The notes beneath the pieces are model-generated. The model saw only the letters and a program-made list of their open reading frames with translations. It was not told where the DNA came from and made no database searches. A stretch of 64,000 nt of DNA from Bradyrhizobium sp. CSA112 (lineage in GTDB: Bacteria > Pseudomonadota > Alphaproteobacteria > Rhizobiales > Xanthobacteraceae): contig NZ_JAACFS010000002.1 in assembly GCF_029051645.1 (NCBI RefSeq), positions 488,794 to 552,793 of the forward strand, read 5' to 3'. A program made the translations under genes and the position numbers. Shown in pieces: positions 35,168 through 43,626 of this stretch. The first letter of the stretch is position 1, and each line of letters starts with the position of its first letter.

Positions 35168-35252
35168 GCGCTCGTGGCGGAATTGGTAGACGCGCTGCCT
35201 TGAGGTGGCAGTGAGTAAAATCGTGGGGGTTCGAGTCCCTCCGAGCGCACCA
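35168..35252 (+). tRNA. tRNA-Leu (anticodon GAG)
   Basis: Acceptor stem GCGCTCG (35168-35174) pairs with CGAGCGC (35242-35248); the CCA end is encoded. The anticodon loop TTGAGGT (35200-35206) gives GAG, and there is a long variable arm as expected for leucine. A tyrosine integrase gene ends 24 bases away, so this gene is a probable integration site. Confidence 0.96.
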
Positions 35253-35275
35253 CCCCCACGTTTGGCGTTGAAATC

Positions 35276-36766
35276 TCAGGGTTTTTTCCGCCGGTTACTC
35301 TCAAAAGTTACTATTCTGTTCTGGTCGGTCGGCATCGCCAGATCGGCGATGTTCTCCATTTGATCATAGGCCTCGATCTTCTCCATCCCACTGATCGCAA
35401 GCTTGTCCCGGTTCGCTTTGGCAATGTAGAGCGCCGGCATCTTGTGATCGCGCCAGCCGAACATCGCCATCATCTGCGCTTCCGTGCATTCCGAGTAGGC
35501 CGCAACTTCCGCGCGCGCCTTGCGCACGCCATGGCAATTCTTTTTGGGCTCGTTGACGCCGGCCAGCCGAGCAAACTTCTTGAACTTTGCCGCCCACGCC
35601 TTCTTGTTCATCGGCATGATCTCGCCCTTCACCAGCTTGCCGGTGAAGACCTCGCCGGTACCCAAGATGCCGGCATTGCGCGCTGCCGCCAGGGAGACCG
35701 CGAAGTCGCGATGCACGGGCACCGTCGCCGTGGTGTGGCCCTTGCTCTTTTCGGTCGCGACCTTGACCATCATTGTCTTCAACGTCCGCTGCAGGTGGGC
35801 GGATCCAAAGCGAGAAGCATCGCCGAGCCGCAGGTGAGTGTAGTGGAGGATGTCGAACATCAGCCGCGCCTCGGTGCCGAGCGGCCAGCGCGCGCGATAC
35901 TTCGCCATATCCTCTTCTGTCCACGGCACCCAGCCACCGCTCTCGCGCGAGGCCTTTGCCTTGCCACTCTTAAGCCCGATGGTCGGATCGTCATCCGCCT
36001 CGATGTGCTCCTCGTCGATCATCCAGCCGATCATGTGGCGCAGCACCGACAACAGATTGCCGGCCTGAACCGGCGTGCGCGCCTTCAGCTCCTCGCGCAA
36101 CACCCTGCGCGTAAGTGCGGCAAACGATCGCTCGCCGTTGTCACCAAGCAGCGACTCAATCAGCCCGGTCCGCGCATCTCGCGTACTCTCGGCCAGCCCT
36201 TCTTCACCAATCGCCAGATTGCCAAGCCACCGGTCGCTCTGCTTGTAGAGCATCCAGTACCAACGAAAGCTGCCCGGGACTGGCGGCGTAGTCGGCAGTG
36301 GCTCGCGCTTTTCGCGCGTCTGCTTTTCGGCGCGAACCCAGTCGGTGGCGTCGCCGAACTTGCCAATCTGGTCGACGATTGCGGCATCGACCGCGCGATT
36401 GAACTCATCGCTTCCGAACTCTTCGTTGATTCTGATCTTGGGCAGCTTGTCGCGCAGCTGTACATACCAACGCAGCTGCCCCTTGTCGGAGACGTCACTG
36501 ATCAGGTAGCGGCGCGAGGTGGCGGGTGCCTCGTCGGGCTTGGTGCGGCGCATGCGTGGCACTCCTCCCAAGGCACGGACCGCAGCCTCCCAAGCCTTGT
36601 GAAAGTCGCTCTGCTCAGCCGTGCTGTACTCTTCAACGACGTCGATGCGGCGTCCCGTTTTGCTGATCTTGACGTACCAGCGCAGGCGGCCACGAAAATT
36701 GTCGTGGTACAGGTTCATCCGGTGATCCTCGGGCGCGCGAGGAGACCGGACTTTTTGTCCAAGCAT
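35276..36766 (-). CDS. Tyrosine site-specific integrase next to tRNA-Leu
   Basis: 496 residues. The C-terminal catalytic domain shows the tyrosine recombinase set: Arg in YTHLRLGDASR, His-x-x-Arg in CHGVRKARAE, the second His in GWRDHKMPALY, and a tyrosine near residue 440. The N-terminal half would bind the arm sites. GGAGAAAGCCA precedes ATG 36766. The gene points at tRNA-Leu and stops 24 bases from its CCA, the classic layout for an island integrated at the 3' end of a tRNA. No second copy of the tRNA-Leu end was found in the window. Confidence 0.9.
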   Translation of the reverse strand: MLGQKVRSPRAPEDHRMNLYHDNFRGRLRWYVKISKTGRRIDVVEEYSTAEQSDFHKAWEAAVRALGGVPRMRRTKPDEAPATSRRYLISDVSDKGQLRWYVQLRDKLPKIRINEEFGSDEFNRAVDAAIVDQIGKFGDATDWVRAEKQTREKREPLPTTPPVPGSFRWYWMLYKQSDRWLGNLAIGEEGLAESTRDARTGLIESLLGDNGERSFAALTRRVLREELKARTPVQAGNLLSVLRHMIGWMIDEEHIEADDDPTIGLKSGKAKASRESGGWVPWTEEDMAKYRARWPLGTEARLMFDILHYTHLRLGDASRFGSAHLQRTLKTMMVKVATEKSKGHTTATVPVHRDFAVSLAAARNAGILGTGEVFTGKLVKGEIMPMNKKAWAAKFKKFARLAGVNEPKKNCHGVRKARAEVAAYSECTEAQMMAMFGWRDHKMPALYIAKANRDKLAISGMEKIEAYDQMENIADLAMPTDQNRIVTFESNRRKKP

Positions 36767-36838
36767 TGGCTTTCTCCGTGATCCAATGCTTGGAGTCTAA
36801 CGATGCGGGGACTCCGCATCAATTGCATAAGGTGCGTT

Positions 36839-37060
36839 TCACCCGCTTTCGGTGCGTTTCAGGTAACGCTGCAATGCCTCGGATGGTGTCCATTCTTGGT
36901 CGAAATCATTTGCAGGCTTGATCGGTGCCGCGCTTGCCGTGAGCGCAATACGAATAACGCCATCGCCATCAACGGTGACAGCGCTCGCGCCGGCTTCCTT
37001 GGCGGCGCGGATCGCACGGGCAATGTCTGCTTGTGTGACCTTGGCTGGGCGTCGCGGCAT
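36839..37060 (-). CDS. Small protein upstream of the integrase
   Basis: 73 residues (MPRRPAKVTQADIARAIRAA, then EAGASAVTVDGDGVIRIAL, ending LQRYLKRTESG). The type is common directly upstream of integrases in alphaproteobacterial prophages and islands, but its job is unknown; an excision or control factor is possible. The open frame runs upstream to 37303, but the basic start MPRRPAK fits best. The integrase starts 72 bases downstream on the same strand. Confidence 0.65.
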   Translation of the reverse strand: MPRRPAKVTQADIARAIRAAKEAGASAVTVDGDGVIRIALTASAAPIKPANDFDQEWTPSEALQRYLKRTESG

Positions 37061-37312
37061 CGCGCTTCTCCTATAGACTGCAAAATTCAGCGCCGTCAGA
37101 ACCGGAATCGTCGGTATGAAGAACTGAGAAAGCCGCGGACAAAAGAGTAGCCAGTTGTCCGTCGGGCGTTCGGTTAGATTGGAGTGGAAATCGGAGGGTA
37201 ACTCAGAGGGTCGGGGTAGCTCGACTTGGATCGTCAAAGCGATCTGATTGCCGTTCACCCGTATCTCTGTGCGCGGCCAAGGCTTCGTGCTAAGCGATAT
37301 CAAGCAAGCTGA

Positions 37313-37361
37313 TCAGGCTCATAACCTGAAGGTCATAGGCTCAAATCTTATCCCGCAACCA
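37313..37361 (+). pseudogene. Decayed initiator tRNA-Met (CAT) remnant
   Basis: The anticodon arm CAGG-CTCATAA-CCTG is intact with CAT at 37320-37322. The variable loop AAGGTC, a T arm with changed loop (CTCAAAT), and the end CCCGCAACCA follow. Against the Rhizobiales initiator tRNA as I remember it, the 3' half has a few substitutions and one missing base. The D arm and 5' acceptor strand are barely recognisable. It is not a functional tRNA. Confidence 0.65.
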
Positions 37362-37671
37362 CTTTCATTATTACCCGCTCACCGTCCCGATCTAACGCCC
37401 GGGACGGACTTAGATTTTTCTTAGGAACGCGGAGCGGGCGGCGAGTTTAGTGGGCCGCTGCTGATCGCTACGCCTGCTTGGCGTTCTCCAATGAAAGGCT
37501 CGGCTTTGTTTGACAGGGTCGGCCACCGCCGCGGGGTCAACACTAACGCTGATTGAGTACGAATCTGGGGCTGAACGTTCGAATCGTTCGGGCGCGGCAG
37601 TTCTCGGGCAAAGAAGAGCACCACCGGGCCCCAGTTTTTCGCCGCGTGAGATTGTTGTAAAGGTCCTCGCT

Positions 37672-37726
37672 CAGACGCGGCCCTCTCGAGGCTGAAACAG
37701 GGGTTCGATTCCCCTAGGGAGCGCCA
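37672..37726 (+). pseudogene. tRNA-Glu (CTC) 3' part, attachment-site remnant
   Basis: Anticodon stem CGGCC/GGCTG with loop CTCTCGA (37683-37689, anticodon CTC), variable loop, T arm AGGGG-TTCGATT-CCCCT, and acceptor strand AGGGAGC-G-CCA are all intact. No matching 5' acceptor strand GCTCCCT lies upstream. This is how a tRNA looks where an element brings its own copy of the 3' half. The second integrase gene ends 29 bases downstream. Confidence 0.75.
37712..37726 (+). repeat. Left copy of 15-base attachment core
   Basis: CCCTAGGGAGCGCCA, the last bases of the tRNA-Glu remnant, identical to 48746-48760 about 11 kb away. The bases that follow are also partly alike (TTTTCAA...ACTTAG on both sides). 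Confidence 0.7.
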
Positions 37727-37754
37727 TATCATCGCTCGCCTCCAACATTTTCAA

Positions 37755-38918
37755 TCACTTAGACCCGCGTTTGTGTAATTGGGTCTCGATGTTTGTGTAA
37801 GTCGCGTTCGCGCTTTGATCGGTGATCCGCTTCGGCACCTTCGCGACGGCCTCGCGCATCTTCGCCGCGCCGCTGTCCGCAAGCTTCTTCTTGTTCGCCG
37901 CCTCGGTGTACCTTTGAACCTCGGCAAGTGACTTGTGGCCCGACTTCGCCATCAACTCATGCGTCGTAAAGCCTGCCTCGGCACCGCGCCGCATGCCGCC
38001 TTTCTTGAGGCCGTGCAGCCGGCACTGATCCGGCAAGCCTGCCAGCTTTACCCAGCCCGCGAAGTCGTTGCCAAGGGCCTTCTTGCTTCGCACCTTGCCG
38101 CGCTCGGTGTGCAGGTACGTCAGCGGAACGACGCCATTGACGACGCTCAGCCTCGGCATCGCGTCGATTGCCTCCGCCAGTGCGTCCGACATCGGGATAT
38201 CGACGTCATCGGACCCATGCGTGCGCTCGATCCTGATCCGCCGCTCGCCCTCGCCGCCGACATAGCAATGCTGCGGGCCAAAGCGGACAACCTCGCCGCG
38301 CCGGGAGACGGTCTCCAGTGCGAACTCGAACACCAGCCGCTGCTTGGTCCCCAGCTTCCAATGCTTCCGATAGGTCGCAATCTGATCGTCCGTCCAGGTC
38401 CAATGGCCCTTGGACTTCGGCAGCTTCACTTGCGCGATCTTCTCTGCGGGATTGTTCTTCCGCATGATTGGCACCGCGTGCTGCAATAGATGCTTGATCG
38501 CCTTCAACCATGATCGCCGCGATGACAGCGAGGCGATGTCGTTCATGATCTTCACAAGGTGCGCCTCTTCGATCAGGCGCGCCCGCTTGGGGCCGTGCTT
38601 CAAACGGAATTTTTCGATGATCCGGCGCCGCGCGTCCCTCGTATCCTCAGCGAGCGCGCTCCAGTCGGACGACTTGTAATAGGAAACGCAAAGCGCATCG
38701 ATCGTGCCGGGTGTCGTTCTCTTCTCGCCAATCTCGACCGTTGCATCTGGCAACGCGGCGAGCGCCATCTGATAGGCGTCCATGAACTCCTCGGAGCCCG
38801 GCAGGCCGGGCAACGGGATCGCCTTGTGCCCGCGCTTGCGAAAGTAGTACCGCAGCCGCTTGTCGGCGCGGTCTCTGTTCGCGAACTGATTGACGTATTT
38901 CAATCTAATGCGTGCCAT
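37755..38918 (-). CDS. Second tyrosine site-specific integrase
   Basis: 387 residues. Catalytic Arg in [14 protein letters not shown], His-x-x-Lys in [14 protein letters not shown], second His in [11 protein letters not shown], and Tyr in [11 protein letters not shown]. The usual arginine of the HxxR box is a lysine, which some active family members also have. The start at ATG 38918 gives [12 protein letters not shown]; an open frame runs on to 39041. It points at the tRNA-Glu remnant and most likely moves the 37712-48760 element. Confidence 0.9.
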   Translation of the reverse strand: MARIRLKYVNQFANRDRADKRLRYYFRKRGHKAIPLPGLPGSEEFMDAYQMALAALPDATVEIGEKRTTPGTIDALCVSYYKSSDWSALAEDTRDARRRIIEKFRLKHGPKRARLIEEAHLVKIMNDIASLSSRRSWLKAIKHLLQHAVPIMRKNNPAEKIAQVKLPKSKGHWTWTDDQIATYRKHWKLGTKQRLVFEFALETVSRRGEVVRFGPQHCYVGGEGERRIRIERTHGSDDVDIPMSDALAEAIDAMPRLSVVNGVVPLTYLHTERGKVRSKKALGNDFAGWVKLAGLPDQCRLHGLKKGGMRRGAEAGFTTHELMAKSGHKSLAEVQRYTEAANKKKLADSGAAKMREAVAKVPKRITDQSANATYTNIETQLHKRGSK

Positions 38919-39040
38919 CGTTCTCGTTGAAAACCTCGTCCCATTCATTGTCGGTTGCCGAGCGCTCGAGGATGCGTCGGTGTAGTTCTGCTGCCAAGCA
39001 GTATCAGGCCGAAGATCAGAAATCCGCAATGGAGAATGCA

Positions 39041-39621
39041 ATGAGGATTGTTCTTTTGGGACCGCCTGGATCCGGAAAGGGAACTCAGGCGACCCGATTG
39101 GCTCAACGGCTGGCCATTCCGCAATTGTCCACCGGCGATATTCTGCGCGCCGCAGCGTCGGCAGGAACTCCGATCGGGCGAAAAGCCCAGGCGGTGATGG
39201 AACGCGGCGAGCTTGTTCCAGACGAGCTTGTAGTTGCCGTTGTCGCTGAGCGCATTCTACGGCCCGATGCCAGGCATGGATTCATACTCGATGGATTTCC
39301 TCGCACCATTGCCCAGGCCGTGGCACTTGACGACATCTTGCTGACCAAAGGGTTCGATCTCGACTGCGTGGTTGAGTTGAAGGTGGATGAAGAAGTCTTG
39401 TTGGGTCGCATTCTCAATCGCGCCAAAGAAGCAAAGATTAACGGTCACACTGTAAGAGCAGATGACAGCGAAGGTGCATTGAAAGTCCGCTTGGAAGAAT
39501 ACCGCAAGCAAACAAAGCCCTCGCCGACTATTATCGCGCGAAGGGAATTCTCAGAAGCGTCGATGGCTTACAACCAATAGATATCGTGGCGACCTCACTC
39601 CTCGAAGCTCTCGAGGCGTGA
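39041..39621 (+). pseudogene. adk: Adenylate kinase, frameshifted
   Basis: Extra-copy adenylate kinase of the short-lid type: P-loop [36 protein letters not shown]. The frame is intact to about residue 160 and then shifts at CCC 39518-39520. One added base would restore the family C terminus ([18 protein letters not shown], ending TSLLEALEA and TGA 39621). As it stands the product ends with 17 foreign residues (at 39580). GGAG precedes ATG 39041. The protein may keep partial function, but the gene looks newly broken. Confidence 0.8.
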
Positions 39622-40181
39622 CGCGACAGATTAATCCGCGACTACTTTTCGTGAAAGTCGAAACCGGGAGGCTCCAATGTCCGCCGACACCTGCGCTGAC
39701 AATCCGGAAGCGGCCGTGCCGCCATGCGCTGTCGACGACGCGGGTCACAACGGTTTGTCCTTGGTGGTCTCAACCGGTCGACGCAGCACTTTAATCTTAG
39801 AGAGAAGATGGAGTGCATGGTGATGTGCCCAAGGCTTCACTGCGGCAGAGAAGGCGGACCGCATCCTCTAGGGCCGCAATGGGAAACGCGGTGCGACGTT
39901 CGCGATGGTGCCATCTCACAGAGCGCCCGCTCAAGATCTCCGAGCGCATTGTTTATTTCGCGTGCAGGCGAATATGCCAGGATTTTCTGGACGTAACCGA
40001 TCCTACTGACTATGTCCGCTTACGGGTGTGCTGACCGTAGTCAACGGCTACCATAGGCCGCGAGTACCGGTTCCGCGGCTCTGCGGAAGTTTGCAGCGGG
40101 TGCGCAGCCTCGGCAAACGAAAGCCAAACTGATCCACCTTGAATATAACTCAATGCCGATCTGCGCACAAAGCGAAGACAC
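39622..40181. other. Intergenic region, no supported gene
   Basis: 560 bases between the adenylate kinase gene and the cytochrome gene. Several overlapping short frames exist (39724-40034), but none has family features. The codon pattern is poor, in keeping with decayed sequence. Confidence 0.4.
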
Positions 40182-40532
40182 TCACTTGGCAAACGGGTTT
40201 TGCCAACCTCTGCGACCCGTTGGCGCGCGCGGCGGATAGGCCGCTTCGAGATAGTTCAGCACCGTTTCGCGGTCTTTGCCGTCGAGCGGCGGCATGTTGT
40301 GGCTGCGGACCATCAGGTTGAGCGAATCCTCCCACCGCGCGCGCGTCATGCCCTGCTGCGCCACCAACCGAAAACCGTGGCAGGCGGTGCAGGCGTAAAA
40401 GGTCTCGTCGCGGCCGGCGCCCGCGGCGAACTCTTCCGGGCTTTCGTCGCGCGGCGTGAAGCCCGTTTGCGCCATCGCCGGCGCTATCCAAAGCGCGCCG
40501 GCCAAGGTGAGCCACGCCAAACGCTGCATCAT
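40182..40532 (-). CDS. c-type cytochrome, SorB-like sulfite dehydrogenase subunit
   Basis: 116 residues with a signal peptide (LAWLTLAGALWIAPAMAQ) and one haem-binding CxxCH motif (ACTACHGFRLVAQ). It is a small periplasmic monohaem cytochrome; the likely axial methionine is in NMPPLDGKDRE. Its ATG overlaps the stop of the molybdenum-enzyme gene upstream (ATGA), so it should be the electron-accepting partner, as SorB is for SorA. The frame is intact, unlike that of its partner. Confidence 0.85.
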   Translation of the reverse strand: MMQRLAWLTLAGALWIAPAMAQTGFTPRDESPEEFAAGAGRDETFYACTACHGFRLVAQQGMTRARWEDSLNLMVRSHNMPPLDGKDRETVLNYLEAAYPPRAPTGRRGWQNPFAK

Positions 40533-41832
40533 CCGACCAGCACGGCGATGCGGTGCATGGCGTTGCCGCCATAGCCTTGCGGATTCCAGAAGCCGGCTTG
40601 GTGCGGCTGCATCGCGCCTTTGGAATCGGTGGCGCGCGCCCAGATTTCGAAATAGCCGTCGCTCGGCAGTTTTACGGTCGCGGTCCAGCGCTGCCAGTCA
40701 TATTTGTTCGTCGGCTTTTCCAGCGTGGCCCGCTGCCAGCTCGCGCCGAAATCGGTCGAGAGATCCACCTGCTTCACAGTGAGATCGCCGGCCCAGGAGG
40801 CGCCGCGCAGTTTCAGCTCCTTGGTGCCGGCCGCGAACTTCGCGCCATTGGCCGGATTGGTGATGATCGAGCGCACCGGCATCGACTCCAGGATGCGGAA
40901 GTTCGCCGGGTCGGCCTTGCCGCCGGGCACCATCGGCTTGATCGCGGTGCGATAGGAAAACTCCGTCATGCCGGGACCATCATGGTCGCGGTCGCGGATG
41001 GTGATCCGCGTCAGCCATTTCTGCGAGGCGGAGCCCGACCAGCCCGGCACGATCAGGCGCACCGGCCCGCCATGGATATTCGGCAGCGGCTGGCGGTTCA
41101 TGGCCCACACAATCATGGTGTTGGGGTCAAGAGCCTTCTCGATGCGCACGCCGCGCGAAAGGCTCGGCTTGCTCGGATCACCCGACAGGTGCAGGTCGGC
41201 CGCATAGTGGGCGGTATATTTGGCGCTTTTCTTCAGGCCGGCGGCCTTGAGCAGATCGGCGAGCGGCACGCCTGTCATTCCGCGCAGCCCGCGCCGCCGT
41301 TGGTCCATTGGTTGCCGCGCGCCGGCGGCGAGAATGCCGCGCGACCGTTGCCGCCACACTCCAGCACCATGCGGCGCGTCACCGCCTTGTGCTTCGATTT
41401 CAGTTCGCCGAGCGTGATCTCGATCTTGTTGTTGACCTCGCCTTCGATGGTGATTTTCCAAGCGTCGGGATCCTTCGTTTCCTCAGGGATCTGGCCGTTG
41501 TTGCGGATGTAGAATTTCTCGATCGGCGTGGTGTCGTCGTGGAGCAGGCTTTCCGGCGTCTCGGCGACGAGCGGTTTTTCGCCGAGCACGACGAGCTTGT
41601 CGTTCTTGCCGGGGAATTTCAGATATTGCGGTCCCTTCGGCTGGGCGGGTGCGGCAGCGCCACCGGCTTGCGCATGGGCGCCGGGAATGCCTGGGCCGTT
41701 GCCGGATAGCGGCACGGCGCTCCCAATGATCGCTCCCATGGCAGCCAGGCCTGTGCTGCCGAGAAATCCGCGCCGGTTGGTCTTGAAGCCGGTCCCGCCG
41801 TTCGCGGCGTTCCGCCCGGTTTCCCGCGCCAT
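40529..41832 (-). pseudogene. SorA-like sulfite dehydrogenase (molybdopterin), frameshifted
   Basis: Periplasmic sulfite oxidase family enzyme exported by the Tat system (TNRRGFLGSTGLAAMGA). The molybdenum-binding cysteine is in RRMVLECGGNGRA, and the dimerisation domain is present (GAKFAAGTKELKLRGASWAG). Residues 1-185 read in one frame to TGA 41275-41277; the rest (GVPLADLLKAAGLKKSAK onward) reads in another. One missing G in GAATGACAGGC, where EWTGVPL is expected, explains it. Both halves are otherwise well preserved. Confidence 0.85.
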
Positions 41833-42195
41833 GATGTTCCTCCTTTATTGCCTGATGTTGTGTTCTTGTTAGCAGGGCTTCCGCAAGGACTCCCATATTG
41901 GCCTGAGTATTTGCACTTTGCGGCCTTGCCGTAAGCCTCACGCAATTCGTGATCAGGCCACCGTGCCAAAACGTCGCCGCCCGCGCTCAGACGGACGCAC
42001 TGAACACGACGGGAATCGACGCGCGAACGGGCGAGCACCTTCCCTGGCGCTTGCCGTCCACTTCGCATGAGCTCCAGCCGTCGGCTCCCCCGTCCGTCTC
42101 TACCTAAAGAGTCCCGACAACCGGCAGCCGACACGTGCGTCAAGGCGGAAGATCGGGTTCGCAGCGGATGTCTTTCCTGTGACATTCTTGCGAGT
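41833..42195. other. Intergenic region, no supported gene
   Basis: 363 bases between two minus-strand genes. It should hold the sorA-like gene promoter. No hairpin terminator or family-bearing frame is visible. Confidence 0.4.
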
Positions 42196-43476
42196 CTAAC
42201 GCGCCGCCGCCCGTTCCGCCTTAGACTCGGCTAGAAATTTCGTGAATCTGGCGAAAAGCATTTCCCGTTCTTCGGTGGAGAGCGTGTTCCGACCCGACGA
42301 AGAGACGTCGCTCTGTATGAATTTCTCGAATGCCGCCTTTAGCTCGGGTGAGGATTGGCCGAGCGTGCTGTCTGGTTTGGCGGATACGGCTTGATTTCGG
42401 TGGGCGGCAAGCCATTCGGCCGCGGGCTTAAATCGCACCCAGCCAGGCATTTCGGCCGAAAGATTGACTTCGCGCCACTTGGGATGCCTCGACGGGGTGT
42501 TGAATTGATTGATCTTACCGAAAAACGCGTCGATGAATTTCGCGACCCTCTTGTACCGCGGGGAATTCTCCGGCCAAGTATAGGCGACAAGCAATGCCCG
42601 GTTCGCGATGGTCGGGACAGAGCTCCCCTCTGCGATCAGGTTCGGATAGTTTTGATGGGTGATCTCTGCGGGAAGATAATTTGCGAACAAATCGCGCAGG
42701 TCATGATTTCGCAAGCTTTCCTGATCCAGCGGGAGGAAATGCACGCCGTCTTCCTTCTTCACCTTCGCCAGGGTGGCCTGCGGCGCTCCCGTGAGGATGA
42801 TCATTGCCGAGATGTCTCCGGACATCAGCCTCTTAAGTGCTTCATCGTTGTCGTAATAAGAGCGCTGCACGGGGATGTTGAGGGCACTGAAAACGGTATC
42901 AGCGGTCACTTCGGTCTGGCTGTCCTTCAGGTTGAAGTTGACCTTCTTGCCCTTCAGATCGTCATAGGACTTGATTTCGTTTCGCGCGAGAACATGAAAC
43001 TCGGAATTGTAGAGCTTCGTGATATATTGAACGCGCTGCTCGATATTGGCATACAGCACCGGATCCTTCTTCTTCAGGAGTCGAAGATTGTCCTCGTCGA
43101 CGACAGCCATGTCCATGTTCTTGAGAAACAGCACATCATTCACGTTTTGAAGTCCGCCGACCCCAAGAACCGGCAGAACGCGCACCCCGTCCGGCCCCAA
43201 ATCGTTCACGACGTTCCGGATGTCCTCAGTGAACCTGGCGCACGTACATGAGATGCCGGACACCACGACCGTGACGGCGATATCGTTGGCCTGACGCTTT
43301 TTTTCATCGTAACTGACCGCCGGCTTTTGGCTTTGAGCCACCGACTTTTGGCTTTGAGCCACTGGCTTGTGGCTTTGAGCCAAAACAGGACGCAAGGGGA
43401 CTGTTAAGGATACAAAAAACAAGAGGAACGACAGGCACACGAAGAGATTTCTAGCAGTCGCGGTGAAGACGCCCAT
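42196..43476 (-). CDS. TAXI-family TRAP-type solute-binding protein
   Basis: 426 residues with a signal peptide (LFVCLSFLLFFVSLTVPLRPVLA). The TAXI/NMT1-like binding domain follows: VLPVLGVGGLQNVNDVLFLK, MAVVDEDNLRLL, the segment YDDLKGKKVNFNLKDSQTEV typical of binding proteins, and SAMIILTGAPQATLAKVKK. No TRAP membrane subunit lies next to it, so it may feed a distant transporter or act as a sensor. ATG 43476 follows AAAGGG; a longer frame runs to 43614. The segment after the signal peptide is encoded by tandem repeats. Confidence 0.82.
   Translation of the reverse strand: MGVFTATARNLFVCLSFLLFFVSLTVPLRPVLAQSHKPVAQSQKSVAQSQKPAVSYDEKKRQANDIAVTVVVSGISCTCARFTEDIRNVVNDLGPDGVRVLPVLGVGGLQNVNDVLFLKNMDMAVVDEDNLRLLKKKDPVLYANIEQRVQYITKLYNSEFHVLARNEIKSYDDLKGKKVNFNLKDSQTEVTADTVFSALNIPVQRSYYDNDEALKRLMSGDISAMIILTGAPQATLAKVKKEDGVHFLPLDQESLRNHDLRDLFANYLPAEITHQNYPNLIAEGSSVPTIANRALLVAYTWPENSPRYKRVAKFIDAFFGKINQFNTPSRHPKWREVNLSAEMPGWVRFKPAAEWLAAHRNQAVSAKPDSTLGQSSPELKAAFEKFIQSDVSSSGRNTLSTEEREMLFARFTKFLAESKAERAAAR
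43325..43387. repeat. Three 21-base tandem repeats inside the TAXI gene
   Basis: Units at 43325-43345, 43346-43366 and 43367-43387, each containing GGCTTTGAGCCA. They encode the peptide AQSxKxV three times just after the signal peptide. Copy number could change by slippage without breaking the frame. Confidence 0.8.
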
Positions 43477-43626
43477 AACTTTGCCCTTTGCTGTGATCTG
43501 CGGCTCATTAAGTGCGTGCCGCGAAGTAAGTGCCGCGTCCGAAATTCGGTTGGACTCGGTCTGTTCGTTTGCGGCGAACATCCATCGGCAGTAAACGGCT
43601 TTGAAAACTGTCATACGATGCGCCGA

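Larger units (their letters stand above)
37061..37754. other. Spacer with two tRNA remnants, no supported gene
   Basis: About 690 bases between two integrase modules. It holds the initiator-tRNA-like remnant (37313-37361) and the tRNA-Glu 3' part (37672-37726), listed separately. Minus-strand frame 37421-37732 is a read-through of the tRNA end, not a gene. Confidence 0.6.

Noticed and set aside
37664..37726. Intact tRNA-Glu gene
   Set aside because: The 5' acceptor strand GCTCCCT and a normal D arm are missing upstream.
37421..37732. Minus-strand frame ending WRSLGESNPCFS
   Set aside because: It is a read-through of the complement of the tRNA-Glu 3' end, a known source of false proteins.
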